From: Anaerolineae bacterium
GTDB taxonomy: Bacteria; Chloroflexota; Anaerolineae; Anaerolineales; UBA4823
Direction: 5' to 3'
NCBI GenBank assembly: GCA_003327455.1
Contig: QOQU01000001.1
Span: forward strand, 62,001 to 126,000
Length of the DNA: 64,000 nt
A program made the position numbers and the translations under genes. The stretch's first letter is position 1; each line of letters opens with the position of its first letter. This document shows, piece after piece, positions 1 to 6,588 of the stretch. The notes beneath the pieces were generated by a model. The model did not search any database. It had not been told where the DNA came from and saw nothing but the letters and a program-made list of their open reading frames with translations.

Positions 1-19
1 TCTTGTCCATTGTATTCTC

Positions 20-463
20 TCATTCTTTCTCTAACCGGGTGGGTCTCATCAGGTCGATCAGTAAGCCAACCGCGCCAAAGCACAACAGGATGAGCGCCAG
101 CCAAAAGACAGCAAGGGAGGCGAGGAGTAGAGTCCACGCCCAACCGGCAGGCTCTCTGGCACCTGAGGCGAGACCGGTTACCACTGCAAATGTCTGGCCT
201 CCCACCAGCATCCCAACCGCAACGCCCAATCCCCAGGCAATCGGCTTCAGCCTTAAGTGTGCCCGCCAGGCCGCCCAGATGAGCAGGAGTCCACCGGCCA
301 GGACAAACACGAACAGTTCTGCCGGCATCAAGTAATCGAAGCGGAATATTCTTTCCTCGAACCACAGAATCAGGGATAGCAACAACGGCGCCAGGAGTGG
401 CAGACACACCAAAACAGTTCCGATAACCGCCATCAGCTTTGTTAAGAATGCTTTCCGATTCAT
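20..463 (-). CDS. Small four-helix membrane protein, function unknown
   Basis: 147 aa with four hydrophobic segments at about residues 10-34, 45-66, 72-97 and 107-137, joined by short loops, and a charged C-terminal tail (RPTRLEKE). It is almost certainly an integral inner-membrane protein. I recognise no catalytic motif and no family. The ATG is preceded by AGGAG about 11 nt upstream. A 39-codon ORF with its own strong ribosome site lies directly upstream on the same strand and may be cotranscribed. The gene end is close to the window edge but the stop codon is inside the window. Confidence 0.7.
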   Translation of the reverse strand: MNRKAFLTKLMAVIGTVLVCLPLLAPLLLSLILWFEERIFRFDYLMPAELFVFVLAGGLLLIWAAWRAHLRLKPIAWGLGVAVGMLVGGQTFAVVTGLASGAREPAGWAWTLLLASLAVFWLALILLCFGAVGLLIDLMRPTRLEKE

Positions 464-511
464 CTCCGAACAATCTCCTGTCTGACAAAGGCAAAAGGGT
501 ATGAGAACGGT

Positions 512-631
512 TCAGGAATCGCGGCGGTCTTCGTGCTTCGCCAGGCCGCGCGCCTGCATAAAAGCCGCATAGAGCAGTTCAGCCCCCCTTTCGAATGGCA
601 GGTTCGTTTTCTGCCATGCGGCTGTATTCAT
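512..631 (-). CDS. 39-aa small ORF with strong ribosome binding site
   Basis: ATG at 631 is preceded by AAAGGAG with 8 nt spacing, and the frame runs 39 codons to a TGA. The product (begins MNTAAWQKTNLPFERGAELL, rich in R, K, E and D near the end) is soluble with no signal peptide. It lies 48 bp upstream of the 147-aa membrane protein gene on the same strand and could be its operon partner or a leader peptide. No family is recognised. Support is the ribosome site and the position only. Confidence 0.45.
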   Translation of the reverse strand: MNTAAWQKTNLPFERGAELLYAAFMQARGLAKHEDRRDS

Positions 632-804
632 GAAGGTATCTCCTTTCGTCGAACTCGGGAAAGAACGAATTGTCCGAACGAAGGAAGTCAATCGCAGTTT
701 CTTCTCATATTATCGCGCAGTTTCCATAAAAAGAAACGCTTTATCCTTTTGCGTATGAAAACTTCTCACAGAAAGAAGGTGCTTTTCTTCACCCCAAGCA
801 TGGA

Positions 805-825
805 TATAATATATTGTAATATATT
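805..825 (+). promoter_or_regulatory. -10-like box and twin AATATATT palindromes upstream of the BTAD gene
   Basis: TATAAT at 805-810 lies about 50 bp before the ATG at 859. It overlaps the first of two copies of the self-complementary octamer AATATATT (808-815 and 818-825), set 10 bp apart. The -35 region is not recognisable. The geometry, one helical turn between palindromes on the core promoter, is what a dimeric regulator site looks like. It is the only marked feature in the 464-858 stretch apart from the 39-codon ORF. Confidence 0.35.
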
Positions 826-858
826 CATAAGGCGCTCGATCCCCTTTCGCGCAGGTTT

Positions 859-2784
859 ATGGAAATTTCTCCAGAGGTTAACCTCCTGCTTGAACAAAGC
901 CGCTCCCTCGAGATCAGCGGCGATTTTCCCCAGGCGCTCTGCAAGGCCCAACAGGCATTGGAGCTTGCCCAATCTCATGGGGATGAAGAAGGAACGGCGC
1001 GAGCGCTTACCTATCTGGGTATCATCCATTTTCGTTTGGGGAATTATTCTACCAGTCGCGCTTTTGCCCAACAATCCCTGAACCATGCGGACAGTAACCC
1101 CAGGTCCAGAGCAGAAACGTTGTTGCTTTTAGGAACGCTTGCGATGGAAGAGGATTCTCTGGACGATATGGAAATGTATTGCTTGCAAGCGGCGGACTAT
1201 TGCCGCAGCATCGGTTTCGAAGATGGGCGCTTTCGTGCCCTGCATAATTTGTCCCAGGTTTACTCGTTGCGCGGGCAGTTCGATTTGTTAATGGCTGCGG
1301 ATGAAGAAGCCTACCGCATTGCCTGTAAGCTGAACTTGCCCCAACAGGCAATCCCTCTGATCTCCATGATCTTCGTTTACATCCGCACCCGTCAGGCGGC
1401 GCGGGCAGAGGCGCTGCTGAAGTTATTGGAGCAAAAAATCGGCGCTTCGCGGCTATTCAAAGGCTACCATGAACTGCTGCAGGGGATGCTGGGTTTGTTG
1501 CTGGAAGATTATCCCGGCGCCATTGCTCACTTCACAGAATCACATTCCATTGCAGAAGAATTGGGGGATCCAGCCCTGCAGATTTTCTTGCGGATGGGTA
1601 TCAGCCGCTACCACAGGCTGACGGGAAAAGACTGGGCGGCTTTAGAGTGGGCAGAAGATGGGGTTGCCTGGGCAAGCCGTCATCGCAACCGACGGATGTT
1701 GGGGCGCACGCTGATCGAACGCGGCTATGCATACTGGAAAGTGGGCAATGTTGCTGCCGCCCGTGCAGACCTGGAAGCGGCCATCCAGGAATTAGGAGAG
1801 CGGCAGCAATGGTACGACCAGAGCTATGCCAGATTGCTATTGGCGGCATTGCTGGATGCCGAAGGCGATCCTCTGGCAGTCGCTGCCTGGCAAGAAGCCG
1901 CTGAACAAATCCTGAGCCATGGCTACACCCATCTGCTCGATCAGGAACGAACCCTGACCTTTCCGATGATCGCAAATTTCCTTGACCATCCGGATAAAGC
2001 GATCTCCAATCTGAGCGCCAGATGCATCGAAGAATTGGAGAAGGTGCCTGCTCCACCGCTCTTTATCCGTGCCCTGGGGGGGTTCGAAGTGCGGCGGGGA
2101 GGGCGGCAAATCCCTGCCCGGGTATGGCGGCAAAGGAAAGCCGGCGAACTGATGTGCCTGTTGCTCATCAGCCCCAGAAGGTGCCTGTTCCGGGAACAGA
2201 TACTGGAGGCGATCTGGCCGAATAAACCTTCCATTTCTGCAAATGCCCTCCTGCATCAAACCACGTCTGTCTTGCGGCGCATTCTTGAACCTGAATTGCC
2301 AGAGCGCTTCCCCTCCCGCTATTTACAGGTGGAAGATCGGCAAATCTCCCTGACCCTGCCGCCGGGTTCGTGGTTTGATGTTGAGCAGTTTGAACAGGAA
2401 ATCAAGGCAGAAAACTGGCAGGCGGCGGTAGACCTCTATCGAGGTGTCTTGTATCCACAGGATCTCTATGCAGCATGGGCTGAACCCTATCGTCATTATC
2501 TGGAAAATCTGTACTTACGCGCCCTGTACGTTCTGGCCCACCGCAACTATAGCGAGGGAAAAGCGCGTGAAACCATTGACCTGTGTATGAAAATCCTCGA
2601 GAAAGACCCCTGTCAGGAGGAGGCGGTTCTGCTGGCAATGCAAGCCCACCTGATTTTCAACGACCGGGCGGCTGCCATTCGTCTTTACCAACAGCTTGAG
2701 CGGGTATTGTGGGACGATCTGCGGGTGCGCCCGCAAGCCCGCTTGCAGGCATTGTACGAATCGCTCAAACAAACTCCGTTATAA
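859..2784 (+). CDS. TPR-BTAD (SARP-like) transcriptional activator
   Basis: 641 aa. Residues 1 to about 390 are helical tetratricopeptide-like repeats (ALCKAQQALELAQSHGD, ARALTYLGIIHFRLGNYSTS and similar), probably a sensing or protein-binding platform. Residues about 395-500 form an OmpR-type winged helix (FIRALGGFEVRRGG then LLISPRRCLFREQILEAIWP). Residues about 505-640 are the bacterial transcriptional activation domain, including the FDVEQFEQEI and LYRGVLYPQDLYAAW signatures. This layout matches cytoplasmic SARP-family activators that are abundant in Chloroflexota and Actinobacteria. The target is unknown; the gene is monocistronic on plus. Bases 1759-1995 are duplicated at 5988-6224. Confidence 0.85.
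   Translation: MEISPEVNLLLEQSRSLEISGDFPQALCKAQQALELAQSHGDEEGTARALTYLGIIHFRLGNYSTSRAFAQQSLNHADSNPRSRAETLLLLGTLAMEEDSLDDMEMYCLQAADYCRSIGFEDGRFRALHNLSQVYSLRGQFDLLMAADEEAYRIACKLNLPQQAIPLISMIFVYIRTRQAARAEALLKLLEQKIGASRLFKGYHELLQGMLGLLLEDYPGAIAHFTESHSIAEELGDPALQIFLRMGISRYHRLTGKDWAALEWAEDGVAWASRHRNRRMLGRTLIERGYAYWKVGNVAAARADLEAAIQELGERQQWYDQSYARLLLAALLDAEGDPLAVAAWQEAAEQILSHGYTHLLDQERTLTFPMIANFLDHPDKAISNLSARCIEELEKVPAPPLFIRALGGFEVRRGGRQIPARVWRQRKAGELMCLLLISPRRCLFREQILEAIWPNKPSISANALLHQTTSVLRRILEPELPERFPSRYLQVEDRQISLTLPPGSWFDVEQFEQEIKAENWQAAVDLYRGVLYPQDLYAAWAEPYRHYLENLYLRALYVLAHRNYSEGKARETIDLCMKILEKDPCQEEAVLLAMQAHLIFNDRAAAIRLYQQLERVLWDDLRVRPQARLQALYESLKQTPL
1759..1995 (+). repeat. Source copy of a 237-bp duplicated segment
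   Basis: This part of the TPR region of the BTAD gene recurs at 5988-6224 in the same orientation, 4229 bp away, without gaps and with only about ten mismatches by eye. The boundaries fall inside the reading frame. The intact gene is here, so this is the source copy and the downstream one is the detached fragment. Confidence 0.9.
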
Positions 2785-2787
2785 AGG

Positions 2788-2940
2788 CACTTCACCCAAC
2801 CAGATAGCGTTCTCCTCGAAGGCAATCCTATCCACCCAGCGGATTACGGGAAAGCGGCGGATGAACTCTTTAGGCAGGCTGGAGAAGACGGTAATCTGTG
2901 GTTTACCGAGACCATCGTCGACCGTATCGGACGCAGTTCA
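2788..2940 (+). pseudogene. Remnant with a virginiamycin-B-lyase-like motif
   Basis: Starting just after the BTAD stop, one plus-strand frame reads through about 50 codons and contains EDGNLWFTETIVDRIGR. The DGNLWFTE...IGR pattern is the blade signature of the Vgb/streptogramin lyase beta-propeller family. There is no start codon, ribosome site or further blades, so only a scrap remains. The opposite strand of the same bases is also open for 47 codons (containing FIRRFPVIRWVDRIAFEENA) and cannot be excluded as the true remnant. Family assignment rests on one motif. Confidence 0.35.
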
Positions 2941-2958
2941 CCGTTGTGGTCACCGAGA

Positions 2959-2991
2959 ACCTCACCCCTCCCCCCGGGGGTGAGGTGAGGT
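2959..2991. repeat. GC-rich inverted repeat between convergent genes
   Basis: ACCTCACC at 2959-2966 is complementary to GGTGAGGT at 2984-2991 around a C-run and G-run core, giving a strong hairpin on either strand. It sits between the BTAD gene region and the convergent 87-aa gene, which ends at 2991. It resembles the CTCACCCC/GGGGTGAG ends of the longer intergenic repeats near 46.5, 53.8 and 61.8 kb. There is no T-run, so a bidirectional terminator role is only possible. Confidence 0.45.
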
Positions 2992-3254
2992 CAATAGTTC
3001 CGCAGCACGCAGGGTAGATAGCTGCAGCAGCAAGGCGTGCCCGTCCCAGTGGGGCTGGTCAGCCCCGCCAGACGATACTCCCCGCCGCTGGCAATGCCAC
3101 GCGCTTGCCAGGTTGTGCCGGTCAGGTGATACCTATCACAGGAGGATGTCCCCTGGACGATGTACCCCGGCAACCCGCTCGATTGGGCCAGCGCGGCACT
3201 GCCCACAAGCAGGAGGGCGAGAATAATGAGCAGGATCACAGTTTGCGCTTTCAT
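2991..3254 (-). CDS. Small secreted protein with YLPxVLRN C-terminal tail
   Basis: 87 aa. Residues 1-23 are a Sec signal peptide with likely cleavage after ALA-Q. The mature part of about 64 aa is rich in G, S and T, with a run of three Cys (PCCCSYLPCVLRNY). The last residues, SYLPCVLRNY, match the [YF]LPxxxRN tail that recurs at the C terminus of many secreted Chloroflexota proteins; a dead gene at 5560-5817 ends in the same way (IYLPFILRNFQ). It lies 11 bp downstream of the 3266-4813 gene and is probably cotranscribed with it. Exact function unknown. Confidence 0.6.
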   Translation of the reverse strand: MKAQTVILLIILALLLVGSAALAQSSGLPGYIVQGTSSCDRYHLTGTTWQARGIASGGEYRLAGLTSPTGTGTPCCCSYLPCVLRNY

Positions 3255-3265
3255 CGCCGTACCTC

Positions 3266-4813
3266 TTACTGGAGCATCACCAGTATCTGAATCACGCCTG
3301 TGCCGCTTTCCAGGCTTTCGAGCGCCTTGCCGATCACCGTGCCCACCGATGGGCTGGAGCCGGCTTTCATCGCGTGGCCAGGTGTGGACGAGGCCACCAG
3401 CAGGTCACCCGGTTGAATGGGGCCATTCTCGGCACTGGCTTTTACAGGCACGACGCCTACGACGGCCAGGGGGATCTTGCCTTTCAGGTCTGTCTCTTCA
3501 CCATCGCCGCCCACGAAGCCGGGGTTGGTGGAGTAGACGCCGACGACGGTGGATTGATAGGCCTCGCTGGAAAGGGCCAACCGACCGTCGGGGCCGACGA
3601 CCAGCACGTCCCCTGGCTCTAGCCCCTCAACGGCGGGAAGCATCTCGGCAAGGTCGGCACCGCCGGAGTGGAAGTTGCCGTCCGCATAGACTTCGCCCGC
3701 GTCGCTCACATAGAACTCCCGATCAGAAAACATAGGCCCATGGTAGGCTTCGATCAGGTTGCCGCCACTCTGACCCTCAGCGCGCAGCGCGACACCGGCG
3801 ACTCCTGAGGCATAGGCATACACCCCTACGCCGGTGGCGGTCTGGCCGTTTACACCGTAACCCTTATCGCTGCTGCCCTGCACACCGCGGCAACCGCTCA
3901 GACCCGTGGTGCATGAAGCGTTGTTGGACACGCCATACACACCCGTCGCACCGCCCGTTCCCTCGGCGACGCCCTGCACTCCAATCCACGGGCTTCTGCC
4001 ATACACGCCGCATCCTGTGCTTGATTCCGACTCGCCCCACATGCCATAGTTGGTGCCGCTGGTTTTGGTAGCCCAACCAACCACGGCGCGGGCATACGTG
4101 CCGCTCGAGGCAACCTCGCCCCACACGCCAGTCGTATCGCCCGTGGTGACTGTAGTCTTGCCGATCATGCCGGTACCACTAGAGCTCTCGCCATATACGC
4201 CCACGCCGGTGCCATAATAGCTGCGGCCATATATGGCGTACCCACCATTCGGGCTTACATCTCGCGCGTACAGCGTGGCATAGGTATCACTGTTACCTTG
4301 AAGAACCAGGCCGTTGCCGCTTCCGCTCCACACCTCACCCCAGTGGGTATGGACGCAGGATAGGCTATTTGCCGGAGCGGCCAGTCCCGCCTGCGCTGTG
4401 GATGCGCTCAGCTCCTGGCGCGGGGAAAGCAACGTGAACTCCGCCTCTTCTGGCCCACGCACGGCCACTTCCAGCCAGCGCGCGCCGCTGTCCAGTACCT
4501 CCTTGGGGAGGGCGTTCACGCTCCCCAGCAAAGTGATAAAAGAGCCGCTCTGCACCGTCACCCCTTCCTGTGTCTCCGACCACAATGGTGCGCCGTCGGT
4601 CTCTGCCGCATACAGGGTGAAGGTGAAATCGTAGGCCCCGTCGGCTACCGGCACGCCTGCCTCGTCGGTCAGACTGCCGGAATAGGGGACGGTTACACCA
4701 GTCTGTGCTGCCGGTAAGGCATGAGCAATTCCGCTGAATCGTGAGCCAATGCCCACTGCCAGCATGACGGCGCTGACCGCCAGAACTACAAGATAGAACT
4801 TTTTGATAGACAT
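3266..4813 (-). CDS. Large secreted glycine-rich surface protein
   Basis: The start is the ATG at 4813 (MSIKKFYLVVLAVS), preceded by AAGGAG with 5 nt spacing, rather than the in-frame ATG 48 bp earlier. This gives 515 aa. A signal peptide ends near ALP-AAQ. Residues about 30-130 form a beta-sandwich-like domain (VPYSGSLTDEAGVPVADGAY, YDFTFTLY). About 160-360 is a repetitive Gly-rich zone with recurring GVYG/GVWGE units, as in tail-fibre or beta-helix shafts. The last 120 aa are a compact domain (GLEPGDVLVVGPDGRLALS...GDLLVASSTPGHAMKAG) often found at the end of surface or fibre-like proteins. It is probably an exposed fibre or adhesin; the ligand is unknown. Confidence 0.6.
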   Translation of the reverse strand: MSIKKFYLVVLAVSAVMLAVGIGSRFSGIAHALPAAQTGVTVPYSGSLTDEAGVPVADGAYDFTFTLYAAETDGAPLWSETQEGVTVQSGSFITLLGSVNALPKEVLDSGARWLEVAVRGPEEAEFTLLSPRQELSASTAQAGLAAPANSLSCVHTHWGEVWSGSGNGLVLQGNSDTYATLYARDVSPNGGYAIYGRSYYGTGVGVYGESSSGTGMIGKTTVTTGDTTGVWGEVASSGTYARAVVGWATKTSGTNYGMWGESESSTGCGVYGRSPWIGVQGVAEGTGGATGVYGVSNNASCTTGLSGCRGVQGSSDKGYGVNGQTATGVGVYAYASGVAGVALRAEGQSGGNLIEAYHGPMFSDREFYVSDAGEVYADGNFHSGGADLAEMLPAVEGLEPGDVLVVGPDGRLALSSEAYQSTVVGVYSTNPGFVGGDGEETDLKGKIPLAVVGVVPVKASAENGPIQPGDLLVASSTPGHAMKAGSSPSVGTVIGKALESLESGTGVIQILVMLQ

Positions 4814-4960
4814 CTTGTTCTCCTTATACATGTTGATTAATATAGGGGGATTGCCGATCACGTTTGGCTTCCGGTATTCGGTGAATAAAGCTAACCCGTC
4901 ACCTCCTCTCCGTGCCGAGCACTGGCACGAATGACCCAGCGGCCGCGCCGGCGCTTCAAG

Positions 4961-5251
4961 CTATCGTACCGGCTCAAACCTGTTTTCTGGTTCAGAGCCG
5001 CGATAAATTAAGACCATCTTGCCGCTGACGCATATGGGCATGGACTCAATCTGCCATACGCCACCCTCAGCTTCGGTTTACCAGATAGAGACCGTGCCAT
5101 GTGCCCTGGGGTCGGTGAGGGAGCTCTCCAGGCTAGCAGAATCGCTGCCATACCTGGACCCTTCTATCGTCCCGATGACGAAATGAATCCAATACAGGTC
5201 ACTATGGTCATGACTGCAGCAACCGTGACGAGAAGAACTGCTTTTTTTCAT
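4961..5251 (-). pseudogene. Decayed small secreted-protein gene
   Basis: ATG at 5251 follows GTGAGGAG. In frame 0 the ORF runs 57 codons to a TAA, then stays open for 38 more codons of protein-like sequence (TEAEGGVWQIES...) to TAG at 4961. The TAA is explained by one C-to-T change from CAA. Skipping one A of the seven-A run after the ATG instead gives a clean signal peptide (MKKAVLLVTVAAVMTIV), so the 5' end is also out of frame. This looks like a secreted protein of about 97 aa killed by at least a frameshift and a nonsense change. Family not recognised. Confidence 0.45.
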
Positions 5252-5260
5252 CGGGTCTCC

Positions 5261-5485
5261 TCACTTTCTCTTCCTGACAGTATTAGCCGGTGCTCTCCGC
5301 TGCACGCTCATCAGGGTGGACGGCGCGAGCACACCCGAGGCCACGAGCGCCTTGCTCACAAACCGCTGGCGGAAGAAGTGCACGAGCAATGGCACGAGCG
5401 CCAGGGTCAGGACGACTAGCGCAAAGCCGATGCTGGCCACAACGATGATCGCAACGACCAGCCAGCCAATATCATTTGAGGTCAT
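5261..5485 (-). CDS. 74-aa single-helix membrane protein
   Basis: ATG at 5485 follows GAGGAGG with 5 nt spacing, a strong ribosome site. Residues 6-36 are very hydrophobic (WLVVAIIVVASIGFALVVLT) and the rest is basic, ending NTVRKRK, so the C-terminal part is probably cytoplasmic. It is followed 9 bp later by the decayed secreted-protein gene on the same strand, suggesting a former two-gene unit. No family or function recognised. Confidence 0.55.
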   Translation of the reverse strand: MTSNDIGWLVVAIIVVASIGFALVVLTLALVPLLVHFFRQRFVSKALVASGVLAPSTLMSVQRRAPANTVRKRK

Positions 5486-5559
5486 GATTCCTCCTCGTAT
5501 GAATGCTAAAGGATATTGATGGCACCGATGGATACTGTGCTATCCCTCCGTCTCCCCAC

Positions 5560-5817
5560 TCATTGAAAGTTCCTCAGAATAAAGGGTAGGTAAATCTTCG
5601 CTCTTTGCTTTATAAAGAACACGCTGTCGCCATCGGTTCCGGCATAAAGGGTGGTGGGGATTTATGGGTTTATCGCCAGAGCCAAAATAGACCCCCCTTC
5701 AGGCCCAATGCTGGTTCAAACGTTCATTCCGGCACAAACGGGATGTGGATGGTGGAGGCTCATCAAGAGAGCCAGCAGGACGATAAGCAGAACCCCACAT
5801 GCAATTGAGTGTCACAT
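5560..5817 (-). pseudogene. Asp-box (BNR-like) secreted protein gene with three in-frame stops
   Basis: An 86-codon frame starts with AGGAGG-ATCACC-ATG and ends at TGA 5560-5562. It reads as a signal peptide (GVLLIVLLALLMSL), then an Asp-box style repeat (SIGPEGGSILALAINP, IPTTLYAGTDG), then the secreted-protein tail IYLPFILRNFQ. It is interrupted by TGA at codon 2, TGA at codon 34 and TAA at codon 52. Each stop can arise by one C:G to T:A transition (CGA, TGG and CAA are the likely ancestors; W at 34 fits the usual W-x-GPEGG pattern). There are no indels. Only one repeat is present, so the gene was also shortened internally. Confidence 0.7.
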
Positions 5818-5987
5818 GGTGATCCTCCTATCCGTTAGTAAGACTATTCACGTGCTAACATATAATGAACCCGAGGCAATCCTCATGACGACGAAAGTTA
5901 GCACGTTATTCAGAATAATTCACTATATTTGATTATGTATCGATATGTCGATTATAACTCTCCCAAATTTAAAAGTCAACAAAATGA

Positions 5988-6224
5988 GCCCGTGCAGACC
6001 TGGAAGCAGCCATCCAGGAGTTAGGAGAGCGGCAGCAATGGTACGACCAGAGCTATGCCAGATTGCTATTGGCGGCATTGCTGGATGCCGAAGGCGATCC
6101 TCTGGCAGTCGCTGCCTGGCAAGAAGCCGCTGAACAAATCCTGAGCCATGGCTACACCCATCTGCTCGCTCAGGAACGAACCCTGCCCTTTCCGATGGTC
6201 GTAGCTTTCCTTGACCATCCGGAT
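5988..6224 (+). pseudogene. Detached fragment of the TPR-BTAD activator gene
   Basis: About 96 per cent identical by eye to 1759-1995, colinear and without gaps. It encodes part of the TPR domain (EAAIQELGERQQWYDQSYAR in the source frame) but has neither start nor DNA-binding domain, so it cannot make a regulator. Both ends stop abruptly, in AT-rich sequence on the left and in a truncated membrane gene on the right. It marks the right border of the decayed patch that begins after the intact BTAD gene. Confidence 0.85.
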
Positions 6225-6247
6225 CAGCAGAGACCGGCTTGCCTGGC

Positions 6248-6520
6248 TTACTTCCGCTTTTCGAGCCAGCGCTGCAGCGCCCAGGCCAGCGCGCCCAGGA
6301 GGAACACTGCGGCGAGGAGCAGAACTAGCGGCTGGGATGCCAATAGGGGAGCGAGTAAATCGCCCAGCACCTCCCCAGCTCCGCTGAGCAGGATACCGAG
6401 CAGGACTACCAGCCCGGCCAGCAGAGCAACCCCCACCCGTTGCGCTGTTTGCCCGAGGCGCGCCCAAAGCACGGCCTGCCCAAAACACACATATGATACA
6501 GGATGCCGAAAAACGTTCAC
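6248..6520 (-). CDS. Two-helix membrane protein, probably an N-terminally truncated fragment
   Basis: 90 aa. Residues 32-50 (ALLAGLVVLLGILLSGAG) and 63-82 (QPLVLLLAAVFLLGALAW) are hydrophobic, with a basic tail (RWLEKRK). The first 13 residues (MNVFRHPVSYVCF) look unlike the rest and there is no good ribosome site, so the true N terminus is probably lost. It abuts the detached BTAD fragment. A small palindrome, TCACGTT-GAA-AACGTGA, lies at 6517-6533 across the start. Could be a remnant of a larger membrane protein. Confidence 0.4.
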   Translation of the reverse strand: MNVFRHPVSYVCFGQAVLWARLGQTAQRVGVALLAGLVVLLGILLSGAGEVLGDLLAPLLASQPLVLLLAAVFLLGALAWALQRWLEKRK

Positions 6521-6588
6521 GTTGAAAACGTGAGCTACTGATAGGGTGAGCTACACAAGAATAATTTTTTAGGGGGTTAAAAAATGGC

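Noticed and set aside
6529-6553. GTGAGCTAC direct repeat as an insertion-sequence footprint
   Set aside because: Only 9 bp repeated once, with no terminal inverted repeats or transposase.
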